From contig JAHIMW010000168.1 of the NCBI GenBank assembly GCA_018896355.1, positions 1 through 15,265 on the forward strand: 15,265 nt of DNA, in the 5' to 3' direction. Source of the DNA: Pseudomonadota bacterium. Its GTDB lineage: Bacteria; Desulfobacterota; Syntrophia; Syntrophales; UBA5619. A program made the translations under genes and the position numbers. This document shows, piece by piece, positions 1 through 7,708 of the stretch. Below the pieces are notes generated by a model, which was given only the letters and a program-made list of their open reading frames with translations, ran no database searches and was not told the origin of the DNA. Every line of letters starts with the position of its first letter. Position 1 is the first letter of the stretch.

Positions 1-880
1 AGAGATGGAGGAGCTCACGGGCTACAAGGTCGAGATCCCCTGGGATGTGGACGGCGCCGACATCCTGCTGATCCACAATGCGGGCGAGATGCTGGCCTGG
101 CCGGAGAATGTCGGGGCCTTTGCCGTCATCTTTCAGGCGGCCGGTCTTTCGTGGACGCTCTCTTCGGAGGCGGTCGGGTACGATGCGGTCAACTACGGCC
201 TCTGGTACGATGATGTGCAGTTTTCGCGTGTCGCCGTCAGGCATGCGGACATCGCCCGGAGGCTGAAGGTCAAAAAGATCGTCATGGGTGAATGCGGGCA
301 TGCGCATAAAGCGCTGACCGTTACCGCCGACCGTCTGCTGACGGGGGAGTTCAATGTCCCGCGGGAATCGGCCATGGTCACGCTGGAGGATATCGTTCTG
401 CGCGGCAAGTTGCAGCTCGATCCCGGCAGGAACGATTTTCCCGTCACGCTGCACGATCCCTGCAACATGGTACGGTCCATGGGCATTGTTGAGCCCCAGC
501 GGCGCATCCTCAGAAAGATAGCCCCGCAATTCCGGGAAATGACGCCCCATGGTGTGGATAATTACTGCTGCGGCGGCGGTTCGGGTTTTGCCATCATGTC
601 GGGATACAATTTTGCGCAATGGAGAAACCTTGTCAGCTCCCGTAAGAAGTTCCTGCAGATCCTCAATGCCTTCGAGGGTGAACCTCGGGAGGTCCCGAAA
701 TATGTCTGCGCCCCCTGCTCGAACTGCAAAGGCGCCATTAGGGACATCATCAACTACTATCACGCGGAGGAACGCAGCCGTCTGTATTACGGCGGCCTGG
801 TCGAATTGATCGTCAATGGCATGGCCGACATGAAAAAACCGGTCATTCAATTCGGAGACGAACCGTCGTGGAAATCATGA
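1..880 (+). CDS. DsrK/HdrD-like (TmcB-type) iron-sulfur subunit, 5' end outside window
   Basis: The reading frame is open from the window edge, so the N-terminal part (probably a ferredoxin-like domain) is missing; about 292 residues are visible. The visible part is clearly paralogous to the DsrK encoded just downstream: both share ADIL, a GECGH motif, a G-K-L-x-L-D-P-x-R-N-D stretch, HDxCN-xx-R-x-MG and CCGGG(S/A)G. A complete CCG domain is present: Cys in HDPCN (codon near 461), the CC pair (near 566) and a C-APC-SNC-K cluster (near 707-727). CCG domains of the HdrB/HdrD family bind a noncubane [4Fe-4S] cluster and handle disulfide/thiol redox chemistry. The stop overlaps the dsrM start region, so the gene belongs to the same operon and presumably supplies a second cytoplasmic disulfide-type electron module. 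It could equally be called TmcB-like or HdrD-like; the missing N-terminus prevents a firm choice. Confidence 0.85.
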   Translation, partial: EMEELTGYKVEIPWDVDGADILLIHNAGEMLAWPENVGAFAVIFQAAGLSWTLSSEAVGYDAVNYGLWYDDVQFSRVAVRHADIARRLKVKKIVMGECGHAHKALTVTADRLLTGEFNVPRESAMVTLEDIVLRGKLQLDPGRNDFPVTLHDPCNMVRSMGIVEPQRRILRKIAPQFREMTPHGVDNYCCGGGSGFAIMSGYNFAQWRNLVSSRKKFLQILNAFEGEPREVPKYVCAPCSNCKGAIRDIINYYHAEERSRLYYGGLVELIVNGMADMKKPVIQFGDEPSWKS

Positions 881-1863
881 ACTTACTCACATCGCTTATC
901 GCCATCATGATCCTGACCCTGTCGGCCCTGGGGTTTGCATTCACCCCCCTTTCATTTCTGCTCACAACGGTCCTTCCCTATGTCGCCTTTGCGACGTTTC
1001 TTGCCGGATTTACATACCGCATCCTTAGCTGGGCCAGGGTCCCCGTTCCGTTCCGCATCACGACCACCTGCGGCCAGCAGGCCTCCCTCCCCTGGATCAA
1101 GAACAGTCCGCTGGAGAGCCCGTCCAACGTTTGGGGCGTGATCGGGCGGATGGCCCTGGAGGTTTTCCTGTTCCGGTCACTCTTCCGGAACACCGACGTC
1201 GTGATCGTGGGCCAAAGGCCCGTCTACGGCAGCGCCAAGTGGCTATGGTTTTTCGGACTTCTCTTCCATTGGTCGCTGCTGACCATCGTGCTTCGGCACC
1301 TGCGTTTCTTCATCGAGCCGATCGCCCCCTGGATCAACGGCCTCTCGGCGATCGACGGCTTCTTCGAGATCGGCGTCCCGACACTCTATCTGAGCGACGT
1401 CGCCGTCCTTACGGGGTTGACCTTTCTGTTTCTCCGACGGGTGGTCGCCCCCCAGATCAGGTATATCTCACTTTTCGCCGATTACTTCGCACTCCTGCTG
1501 CTCCTGGGTATCGTGACCACGGGCCTGCTGATGAGGCACTTCTTTCCCGCAGATCTTCTCCATGTAAAGAACCTGGCCCTGGGATGGGTCACCTTTGCCC
1601 CGGCCCTCCCCAAGGAAGCCGGTCCGGTCTTTTATATCCATCTCTGTTTCGTGTTCACGCTGATGGCCTGGTTTCCCTTCAGCAAGCTGATGCATATGGG
1701 GGGGATCTTCCTGAGCCCGACACGAAACCTCGCCAACGACAACCGTATGAAGCGGCATCTCAACCCCTGGAACGCCCCCGTCAAGGTCCACACCTATGAG
1801 GAATACGAGGACGAGTTCCGGGAGAAGATGAAGCTGGCGGGACTGCCGCTGGAGAAGGAGTAG
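868..1863 (+). CDS. dsrM: DsrM, membrane cytochrome b-type subunit (NarI-like) of the DsrMKJOP complex
   Basis: This is a 331-residue multispanning membrane protein of the NarI-like gamma-subunit type, expected to bind heme b and exchange electrons with menaquinone. Hydrophobic segments lie near residues 5-50, 120-145, 170-190, 200-225 and 255-280; His residues inside or next to the helices (for example in LLFHWSLL, LLMRHFF and FYIHLCF) are candidate heme ligands. The TTCGQQASLPWIK region after the first helices and the charged C-terminal tail fit DsrM. A GTG at 868 with GGAGA nine bases upstream is used as start; an ATG at 877 (ATGA overlap with the upstream stop) is the alternative. It is followed two bases later by dsrK. 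In the family DsrM pairs with DsrK to form the conserved DsrMK core. Confidence 0.9.
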   Translation: MEIMNLLTSLIAIMILTLSALGFAFTPLSFLLTTVLPYVAFATFLAGFTYRILSWARVPVPFRITTTCGQQASLPWIKNSPLESPSNVWGVIGRMALEVFLFRSLFRNTDVVIVGQRPVYGSAKWLWFFGLLFHWSLLTIVLRHLRFFIEPIAPWINGLSAIDGFFEIGVPTLYLSDVAVLTGLTFLFLRRVVAPQIRYISLFADYFALLLLLGIVTTGLLMRHFFPADLLHVKNLALGWVTFAPALPKEAGPVFYIHLCFVFTLMAWFPFSKLMHMGGIFLSPTRNLANDNRMKRHLNPWNAPVKVHTYEEYEDEFREKMKLAGLPLEKE

Positions 1864-1865
1864 CG

Positions 1866-3488
1866 ATGGCCTCTGCCAAGACACCCAAACCCGACGAGCT
1901 GATCGCGATACGGTACGCACCGCCGGAGACGCCCTGGATGGAGACACCAACCGTCTTTCGCCCCGGAACCTGGAGTTACAGCGGAACGGCAAAGAGCCTG
2001 ACCACACTGGGCCTCCCGAACCCAAGGGCCTGGCAGCCCTCCGACGAGGACTGGAAACTGCCGGAGAACTGGCAGGAGATCATCCTGGAGGGTTTCCGGG
2101 AACGCCTGGAAAAGCACCGGTCGTTCCGACTCTTCATGGATATCTGCGTCCGGTGCGGCGCCTGCGCGGACAAATGCCACTTCTACATCGGCACAGGGGA
2201 TCCGAAGAACATGCCGGTGCTTCGGGCCGAACTGCTGCGCTCCGTCTACCGGCGCTATTTCACCGAATCGGGGAAACGCTTCGGCAAGCTCGCGGGCGCC
2301 CGCGACCTGACGATCGACGTCCTGAAGGAGTGGTTCTACTACTTCTACCAGTGCACAGAGTGCCGGAGATGCTCCGTCTTCTGCCCCTACGGGATCGACC
2401 AGGCGGAGATCACGATGATGGGGCGGGAACTCCTCAACCTCGTCGGCTGCAACATCAACTGGGTCACCGAACCGGCGGCGAACTGCTTCCGAACGGGAAA
2501 CCACCTCGGCATCCAGCCCGGCGGCGTCAAGGACATGCTCGAATTCATGGCGGAGGACATTGAGGACCGCACCGGGGTTAAGGTGGATGTACCCCTCAAC
2601 AAAAAGGGTGCGGACATCCTCTTTGTGACGCCCTCCGGCGACTATTTCGCCGACCCGGGGACCTACACCTGCATGGGCTACATGATGCTCTTCCACGAGA
2701 TCGGCCTGAACTACACCTTCAGCACCTATGCCTCCGAAGGGGGAAACTTCGGCCTGTTCACCTCCCACGAGATGATTAAACGCCTCAACGCCAAGATCTA
2801 CGCGGAGGCAAAGCGCCTCGGGGTCAAGTGGATCCTCGGGGGCGAGTGCGGCCATATGTGGCGGGTTCTCCACCAGTACATGGAGACAATGAACGGCCCC
2901 GCCGATTTTCTTGAAGAGCCGGTTTCGCCGATCACCGGGACGCGGTTCGAAAACGCCCGGTCAACAAAGATGGTGCACATCGCCGAATTCACCGCCGACC
3001 TCATCCGGAACGGGAAGCTGAAACTGGATCCGTCCCGCAACGACGCCTACCGGGTCACTTTCCACGACTCCTGCAACCCCGCCCGGGCGATGGGGCTTTT
3101 CGAAGAGCCCCGATATATCATCCAGCATGCCTGCAACCATTTCCACGAGATGGCCGAGGATACCATCCGGGAGAAGACCCTCTGCTGCGGCGGCGGGGCG
3201 GGGCTCGGAAACGACGAGAACATGGAGATGCGGATGCGCGGCGGGATGCCAAGGGCAATGGCCGTCAAGCAGGTGAAGGAAAAGCACGGGGTGAACCGCC
3301 TGGCCTGCATCTGCGCGATCGACCGGGCAACCCTGACGTCGCTGATGGACTACTGGGTGCCGGGGGTGACAGTCACGGGGGTCCATGAACTGCTGGCCAA
3401 CGCGCTGATCATGAAGGGGGAAAAGGAGAGGACGACGGACCTGCGCGGGGAGCCGCTGGAGGGAAAGGCAGCCGATGAGACTCTATAA
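1866..3488 (+). CDS. dsrK: DsrK, iron-sulfur/CCG-domain subunit of the DsrMKJOP complex
   Basis: The 540-residue protein is cytoplasmic and HdrD-related. Two [4Fe-4S] ferredoxin motifs are visible: C94, C97, C100, C104 and C163, C166, C169, C173 (followed by PYG rather than P). The C-terminal CCG domain has C403 (HDSCN), C440-C441 (CCGGGAG) and C483-A-I-D486, where the last cysteine of a canonical CxxC is Asp; an additional C481 precedes it. DsrK is proposed to transfer electrons from the membrane complex to DsrC trisulfide/disulfide during sulfite reduction, using a noncubane cluster in the CCG domain. The ATG at 1866 has GAAGGAG five bases upstream. The end overlaps dsrJ by 14 nt, indicating coupled translation. 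Confidence 0.95.
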   Translation: MASAKTPKPDELIAIRYAPPETPWMETPTVFRPGTWSYSGTAKSLTTLGLPNPRAWQPSDEDWKLPENWQEIILEGFRERLEKHRSFRLFMDICVRCGACADKCHFYIGTGDPKNMPVLRAELLRSVYRRYFTESGKRFGKLAGARDLTIDVLKEWFYYFYQCTECRRCSVFCPYGIDQAEITMMGRELLNLVGCNINWVTEPAANCFRTGNHLGIQPGGVKDMLEFMAEDIEDRTGVKVDVPLNKKGADILFVTPSGDYFADPGTYTCMGYMMLFHEIGLNYTFSTYASEGGNFGLFTSHEMIKRLNAKIYAEAKRLGVKWILGGECGHMWRVLHQYMETMNGPADFLEEPVSPITGTRFENARSTKMVHIAEFTADLIRNGKLKLDPSRNDAYRVTFHDSCNPARAMGLFEEPRYIIQHACNHFHEMAEDTIREKTLCCGGGAGLGNDENMEMRMRGGMPRAMAVKQVKEKHGVNRLACICAIDRATLTSLMDYWVPGVTVTGVHELLANALIMKGEKERTTDLRGEPLEGKAADETL

Positions 3489-3876
3489 CCGGGGAATGAT
3501 CATCGCCGGGATCGTGGTCTTCCTGATCGTAACCACCTTCCCGTTCTGGTACGGCAGGGGAAAGGCCGTTCCGCCGCCCGACCTGAAGCTCGACACGCCC
3601 GCCATCCTGGGGCTCAAAGAGAAACGCTGCGTCGAGCCGGCGTCGTACATGAGATCCAGCCACATGAAACTACTTGTTACATGGAGAGACGACGTCGTCC
3701 GGGAAGGGAAACGAACCTACACGGCGACGGACGGGCGTCTCCATGAGATCAGCCTGACAGGGAGCTGTCTTGCGTGTCACAGCAACAAGAAACAGTTTTG
3801 CGACCGGTGCCACGACTATTCCGGGGCCAAACCGGCCTGTTGGAGTTGCCATATCATACCCGAGGAGGTCCGCTGA
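3475..3876 (+). CDS. dsrJ: DsrJ, periplasmic triheme cytochrome c subunit
   Basis: The 133-residue protein has an N-terminal hydrophobic segment (residues 8-25) preceded by Arg residues, serving as an uncleaved anchor or signal. Three CxxCH heme c motifs are present: C98-LA-CH102, C109-DR-CH113 and C122-WS-CH126. An extra cysteine, C52 in the RCVEP stretch, sits where DsrJ proteins carry the Cys that ligates one heme in the unusual His/Cys coordination known for this family. The length matches DsrJ. The ATG at 3475 overlaps the end of dsrK and is preceded by GGGAAAGG. DsrJ is the periplasmic redox subunit of the complex; its physiological partner is not settled. Confidence 0.95.
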   Translation: MRLYNRGMIIAGIVVFLIVTTFPFWYGRGKAVPPPDLKLDTPAILGLKEKRCVEPASYMRSSHMKLLVTWRDDVVREGKRTYTATDGRLHEISLTGSCLACHSNKKQFCDRCHDYSGAKPACWSCHIIPEEVR

Positions 3877-4670
3877 TGGCGCCCACCCGCAGAGAATTCC
3901 TTCAAATGGCGGGATTTTCGGCCATCGGCCTGGCCCTTCCCGTTCTGCCGTCACTCGCCTGGGCAAGAACCGGAGCCCCGGCTGCAGGCGTCTCGGCTTA
4001 CCCGGCGGCGCCGGGACCGCTGCCGGCGCGGAAGGCAAAGCGCTGGGCGATGACGGTCAAACCGGGAAAATGCAGAGCCGGTTGTACGGATTGCATAACC
4101 GCCTGCCATTTGGAGCACAACGTGCCCGCAATCGGAAACCCCAAGGACGATGTCCACTGGATCGGCCTCCAAAAGGTCGGGCATGTCTTTCCCGCCGAGG
4201 CCCATCCGCGTCTGCCGGACACCATCAGGGGCTTGTCCGTCCCGGTTCTCTGCAACCACTGCGAAAACCCGCCCTGCGTGCGGGTCTGTCCGACGCAGGC
4301 GACCTTTAGGAGGCCGGACGGGATCGTGGTGATGGACTATCACCGCTGCATCGGGTGCCGCTTCTGCATGGCCGCCTGCCCCTACGGGTCCAGAAGCATG
4401 AACTGGCGCGATCCGAGGCCCTTCATCCGCAAAATCAACCAGGATTTCCCGACCCGGACCAGGGGTGTGGTGGAAAAATGCAATTTCTGTGAGGAGCGGC
4501 TTGCCCGCGGGATCCTGCCCGCCTGTGTCGTGGCCTGCAAGGAGAAGGCGATGGCGTTCGGCGATCTGGAAGATCCGTGTTCAGAGGTCCGGCTCACTCT
4601 TGACAGGGGCCTCTCCCTCCGGCGAAGGCCGGAACTGGGGACAGGACCTCAGATCTATTATATTTTGTGA
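3876..4670 (+). CDS. dsrO: DsrO, Tat-exported periplasmic iron-sulfur subunit
   Basis: The start is the ATG at 3876, overlapping the dsrJ stop (TGATG), with GAGGAGG seven bases upstream. A longer in-frame ATG exists inside dsrJ but would place the signal peptide internally. The 264-residue product opens with a clear twin-arginine signal, TRREFLQMAG, an alanine/leucine-rich segment and a probable cleavage site after AWA (near residue 30). Sixteen cysteines fall into four [4Fe-4S] groups: C66/70/73/77, C126/129/134/138, C158/161/164/168 and C202/205/217/221, as in DsrO/HmcB/NrfC-type ferredoxins. It is expected to sit in the periplasm and pass electrons between DsrJ and the membrane subunit DsrP encoded next. 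Confidence 0.95.
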   Translation: MAPTRREFLQMAGFSAIGLALPVLPSLAWARTGAPAAGVSAYPAAPGPLPARKAKRWAMTVKPGKCRAGCTDCITACHLEHNVPAIGNPKDDVHWIGLQKVGHVFPAEAHPRLPDTIRGLSVPVLCNHCENPPCVRVCPTQATFRRPDGIVVMDYHRCIGCRFCMAACPYGSRSMNWRDPRPFIRKINQDFPTRTRGVVEKCNFCEERLARGILPACVVACKEKAMAFGDLEDPCSEVRLTLDRGLSLRRRPELGTGPQIYYIL

Positions 4671-4677
4671 GGCTGCC

Positions 4678-5826
4678 GTGCTCGAAAAAGCCCTGAAAGG
4701 AAGTCGCGGATACGGAATCTGGGTGGCATTTCTGCTGCTTTTGGTTGCTGTCGGTTTTTTCTTCTACCTGAGACAGCTCGATTACGGCCTGGGGATCACC
4801 GGCCTTAGCCGTGACGTCTCGTGGGGGCTCTATATCGCCCAGTTCACGTTCTTGGTCGGGATCGCGGCATCGGCGGTGATGCTGGTTCTGCCCTACTATC
4901 TCCATGACTTCAAGGCATTCGGCAGGATCACGATCCTGGGGGAATTTCTGGCCGTCTCCGCGGTGATCATGTGCGTCACGTTCGTCTTCGTGGATCTCGG
5001 CCGGCCCGACCGGGCGGTCAATCTCCTTCTCTATCCTTCCCCGCGATCCGTGCTGTTCTGGGATGTGATCGTCCTGAACGGTTATCTTTTATTAAACATC
5101 GTCACCGGCTGGACGGTCCTCGAGAGCGACAAAAAAGGCATTCCGCCGCCGGCCTGGGTGAAACCGCTGATTTACCTCTCTATCCCCTGGGCCGTCAGCA
5201 TCCATACCGTCACGGCGTTCATCTACTCGGGTCTGCCGGGCAGAGGCTTCTGGCTCACGGCAATCATGGCGCCACGCTTTCTCGCCTCCGCCTTCGCCTC
5301 CGGACCGGCCCTGCTGATCCTGTTCTGTCTGATCCTGAAGCGGTTCTGCCGGTTTGACGCCGGGGAAAAGGCGATTCAGACCCTGGCCAAGATCGTCACC
5401 TATGCCCTGGCGACGAGCATCTTCTTTGTCATGGTGGAGATCTTCACCGTCTTCTACAGCCAGGTCCCGGGACACATGCATCATCTGACCTATCTCTTCG
5501 CAGGACTGGAGGGCCACAACACGATTGCCCGGTGGATGACCGTGTCGGCATTTACCGCCTTGATTTCCCTCGTTCTGCTGATCATCCCCCGGACACGGAA
5601 GAACGAATCCCTTCTTGCTCTGGCCTGTTTCGGAGTGTTCCTGTCACTTTGGATCGAGAAAGGACTGGGCCTGGTTGTGACGGGATTCGTCCCCTCCCCC
5701 CTGGAGGCGATTCCCGATTACTCCCCCACGGGAGCGGAAGTGGCCATAACGGTCGGGGTCTGGGCTCTGGGACTGCTGCTTGTCACGATGTTCTACAAGA
5801 TTTTTGTTTCCGTGAGAAATGAGTAG
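4678..5826 (+). CDS. dsrP: DsrP, NrfD-family integral membrane subunit
   Basis: GTG at 4678 is chosen because it lies seven bases after the dsrO stop with a GAGG five bases upstream; the frame is open further upstream but only as overlap inside dsrO. The 382-residue product is almost entirely hydrophobic, with about ten membrane helices starting at GIWVAFLLLLVAVGFFF. It includes features of the NrfD/PsrC/DsrP family, such as the SWGLYIAQFTFLVG and FVDLGRPDR regions. NrfD-type subunits are quinol-interacting proteins without cofactors and pair with a DsrO-type ferredoxin. It is the last gene of the dsr operon; no convincing hairpin terminator was found behind it. Confidence 0.93.
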   Translation: MLEKALKGSRGYGIWVAFLLLLVAVGFFFYLRQLDYGLGITGLSRDVSWGLYIAQFTFLVGIAASAVMLVLPYYLHDFKAFGRITILGEFLAVSAVIMCVTFVFVDLGRPDRAVNLLLYPSPRSVLFWDVIVLNGYLLLNIVTGWTVLESDKKGIPPPAWVKPLIYLSIPWAVSIHTVTAFIYSGLPGRGFWLTAIMAPRFLASAFASGPALLILFCLILKRFCRFDAGEKAIQTLAKIVTYALATSIFFVMVEIFTVFYSQVPGHMHHLTYLFAGLEGHNTIARWMTVSAFTALISLVLLIIPRTRKNESLLALACFGVFLSLWIEKGLGLVVTGFVPSPLEAIPDYSPTGAEVAITVGVWALGLLLVTMFYKIFVSVRNE

Positions 5827-5953
5827 ACAATCAGCCGCCGCACGCAGACCTTCTAAACTCTTCCGTCATCAATAAAACGCGATTTGAGCCTGCATGGAAG
5901 CCCTCACCGGGCGGAGACAATCTTCGAAACCGCCGTTCCCGAAAAAATAAAGC

Positions 5954-5982
5954 TTGACATTCGGTCCGAATCTCCCTATAAG
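5954..5982 (+). promoter_or_regulatory. Sigma70-type promoter for the cold-shock gene
   Basis: TTGACA at 5954-5959 and TATAAG at 5977-5982 are separated by 17 bases, which is near consensus. Transcription would start around 5989, giving a leader of about 160 nt before the csp start codon. Confidence 0.75.
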
Positions 5983-5995
5983 GACACCGCATCCT

Positions 5996-6011
5996 CGCTC
6001 CAGGCGGAGCG
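5996..6011 (+). promoter_or_regulatory. Stem-loop at the 5' end of the csp leader
   Basis: CGCTCC and GGAGCG form a perfect 6-bp stem around a 4-base AGGC loop, within about ten bases of the predicted transcript start. A 5'-terminal hairpin could stabilise the mRNA or take part in temperature-dependent folding; that role is inferred. Confidence 0.45.
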
Positions 6012-6132
6012 GCGGAATGCAGAGTTGGATATAGACGTTTTGAAGTGCAAGGCTAGACGACGTGATTAAAAAGATTTTTGACACTCCTGTAGTTTTTGCC
6101 ATCTGTTCATCCGACTTGCAAAGAATTTTAAG

Positions 6133-6140
6133 AAAGGAGG
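6133..6140 (+). promoter_or_regulatory. csp ribosome binding site that decides the start
   Basis: AAAGGAGG ends directly against an ATG at 6141, which is too close to be used. The ATG at 6150 is nine bases away and begins the family-typical MSEGTVKWF, so it is the real start. Confidence 0.85.
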
Positions 6141-6149
6141 ATGCACAAT

Positions 6150-6350
6150 ATGTCAGAAGGTACAGTGAAGTGGTTCAATGAGCAGAAGGGCTTCGGTTTC
6201 ATCGAGAAGTCTGAGGGCGGCGATGTTTTCGTTCATTTCAGCGCCATCCAGGCCGGCGGTTTCAAGACATTAACCGAGGGCCAGCGTGTGAGTTTCGACA
6301 TCGCGCAGGGCAATAAAGGCCCGGCTGCGGAGAATGTAAAACTCCTGTAG
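6150..6350 (+). CDS. Cold-shock domain protein (CspA family)
   Basis: The 66-residue protein is a single OB-fold cold-shock domain that binds single-stranded RNA or DNA and acts as an RNA chaperone. Both nucleic-acid-binding motifs are intact: RNP1 KGFGFI and RNP2 VFVHFSAI. The start at 6150 gives the standard N-terminus and length; the in-frame ATG at 6141 would add three residues but abuts the ribosome binding site. The gene is monocistronic, with its own promoter, a long leader and a strong terminator right after it. The long leader resembles the general organisation of cold-inducible csp mRNAs, but whether this member is cold-induced cannot be read from the sequence. Confidence 0.97.
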   Translation: MSEGTVKWFNEQKGFGFIEKSEGGDVFVHFSAIQAGGFKTLTEGQRVSFDIAQGNKGPAAENVKLL

Positions 6351-6375
6351 GATTGATCCGCAGAAAATGTAAGAG

Positions 6376-6415
6376 GCCTTCCGGCGCCTGCAAATGGCGT
6401 CGGAAGGCTTTTTTT
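6376..6415 (+). terminator. Intrinsic terminator after csp
   Basis: A 13-bp stem (6376-6388 with 6396-6408, one G-T pair) encloses a 7-base loop and is followed by seven T residues at 6409-6415. It should insulate csp from amrS. Confidence 0.95.
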
Positions 6416-6448
6416 ATGCAAAAATAACCCATCTGCAGGATTCGGACA

Positions 6449-7690
6449 ATGATCTCCCGTCGCGCTTTTTTAAAGACCCTGGCCGGGATCGCCCCGATCC
6501 TCGGCGGGACGGGGCTCTGTCTCTCCTCTCCGCTCTGGGAGCGCCTGTTCGCGGGCGGCGATGCCGGGTTGCTCTTCGCCCTCGATCCGAAATCCGATCT
6601 GGTCCGTCTCGCCCCGAGGGCGCGCTTCTGGACCTCCGTCCCTCTGGCCGGCGGCGACTGCCGTCCATGCCATGCCTCTCCGGAAAGTCTGAAAGGGAAA
6701 CCCTTTCGCCATGAGGCCGGGATGGTCAAGTGCCTTCTGTGCGCCCAGGGTTGCGTCCTGCGGCCCGGTGAGCGCGGCCGGTGCCGCGCCCGGATGAACG
6801 TCGGCGGTGAACTGAAGAGCCTCGTTTACGGCCGTCCGATCTCGATCCATGTAGACCCGATCGAAAAGAAACCCTTCTACCACTTCCTCCCCGGCGCCGC
6901 GGCCTACTCGCTGGCAACCTCCGGCTGCCCGCTCCGGTGCAAGTTCTGCCAAAACTGGGAGATCGCCCAGGCCTCTCCGGAGGATTACGAAAGCCCGCCG
7001 GTTTCCGCCAACCGGATCGTCCGCGCCGCCCGGGAGAGGCAGGCGCCGGTTATCGCCTTCACCTACAACGAGCCGACGGTCTTTGCGGAGTACATGATCG
7101 ACATCGCCCGGGAGGCGAAAAGGCAGGGGCTTCGCCCCGTCCTGATCAGTTGCGGGATCATGAACGAGGCGCCGCTCGCCGAGCTCTGCGAAGTCCTGGA
7201 CGCGATCAAGATCGACCTGAAGGGGTACGACGAGGCGTTCTACCGAAGCGTTTGCGGCACCGAGCTGAGGCCCGTCCTGCGGAGCATCAAGCAGATCGCG
7301 AAGAGCCGCGCCCATCTGGAGATCGTCAACCTCGTCGTCCCGACGCTGAACGACTCCGAGAAGATGCTGCGCGGCCTGATCGACTGGGTCCTGGGAGAGG
7401 TCGGACCCGACATCCCCGTCCACTTCTCCCGTTTCCATCCGGACTACCAGCTCCGAAACCTGCCGCCCACACCGGTGGCGACGCTGGAGCGGGCGAGGGA
7501 GATGGCGATGGGGCGGGGGCTGCACTATGTTTATGTGGGAAACGTCCCGGGCCATCCGGGGAACCATACCTGCTGCCCTTCCTGCGGGAAGGCGGTCATC
7601 CGGCGCACCGGATTCTTCACCGTGGAAATGCATGTCAACGGCGGCAGCTGCGGCTTCTGCGGCGGGAGGATCGCCGGCGTCTGGAGTTGA
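6449..7690 (+). CDS. amrS: AmmeMemoRadiSam system radical SAM enzyme with Tat-type N-terminus
   Basis: The 413-residue product belongs to the PflA-like radical SAM enzymes found with MEMO and AMMECR1 proteins. The radical SAM cluster motif is C160-PLR-C164-KF-C167 in SGCPLRCKFCQNW. An N-terminal Cys group (C95, C98, C102, C112) precedes the family-typical VDPIEKKPFYHFLPG stretch, and a four-Cys zinc- or iron-binding-like tail (TCCPSCG and CGFCGG) closes the protein. Unusually, it starts MISRRAFLKTLAG, a textbook twin-arginine signal followed by a hydrophobic stretch, and it has a CxxCH motif (C71-RP-CH75). The ATG at 6449 has AGGA eight bases upstream. The gene lies directly before the amrB-amrA fusion, with which it forms the triad. 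The substrate of the system is unknown. Confidence 0.92.
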   Translation: MISRRAFLKTLAGIAPILGGTGLCLSSPLWERLFAGGDAGLLFALDPKSDLVRLAPRARFWTSVPLAGGDCRPCHASPESLKGKPFRHEAGMVKCLLCAQGCVLRPGERGRCRARMNVGGELKSLVYGRPISIHVDPIEKKPFYHFLPGAAAYSLATSGCPLRCKFCQNWEIAQASPEDYESPPVSANRIVRAARERQAPVIAFTYNEPTVFAEYMIDIAREAKRQGLRPVLISCGIMNEAPLAELCEVLDAIKIDLKGYDEAFYRSVCGTELRPVLRSIKQIAKSRAHLEIVNLVVPTLNDSEKMLRGLIDWVLGEVGPDIPVHFSRFHPDYQLRNLPPTPVATLERAREMAMGRGLHYVYVGNVPGHPGNHTCCPSCGKAVIRRTGFFTVEMHVNGGSCGFCGGRIAGVWS

Positions 7691-7693
7691 GTG

Positions 7694-7702
7694 AAAAGGA
7701 GA
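7694..7702 (+). promoter_or_regulatory. Ribosome binding site deciding the amrBA start
   Basis: AAAAGGAGA lies six bases before ATG 7709. An in-frame GTG at 7691 would add a basic KRR stretch before the hydrophobic segment and so a better signal-peptide n-region, but its own GGAG is only four bases away. The motif is kept before the remnant copy at 11438-11445. Confidence 0.6.
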
Positions 7703-7708
7703 TACGTC

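Larger units (their letters stand above)
5827..6149. other. Intergenic region holding the csp promoter and long leader
   Basis: This stretch contains no supportable gene. A short + strand frame (5884-6069) lacks a convincing ribosome binding site and any recognisable motif. The region holds the end of the dsr transcription unit, a sigma70-type promoter at 5954-5982, a GC-rich stem-loop at 5996-6011, a second isolated TTGACA at 6078 and the csp ribosome binding site at 6133-6140. Confidence 0.7.

Noticed and set aside
3306..3323. DsrK has CAID where a CCG domain normally ends CxxC
   Set aside because: As far as I recall, Asp at this position is usual in DsrK proteins, so it is not a defect. 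The extra Cys two residues before is noted in the feature only.
5904..5925. Short GCCC/GGGC hairpin as terminator of the dsr operon
   Set aside because: The stem is only four base pairs and no T-run follows.
5884..6069. Possible 61-codon gene between dsrP and csp
   Set aside because: There is no ribosome binding site and no recognisable motif, and a strong promoter lies inside it. It is better explained as leader and promoter DNA.
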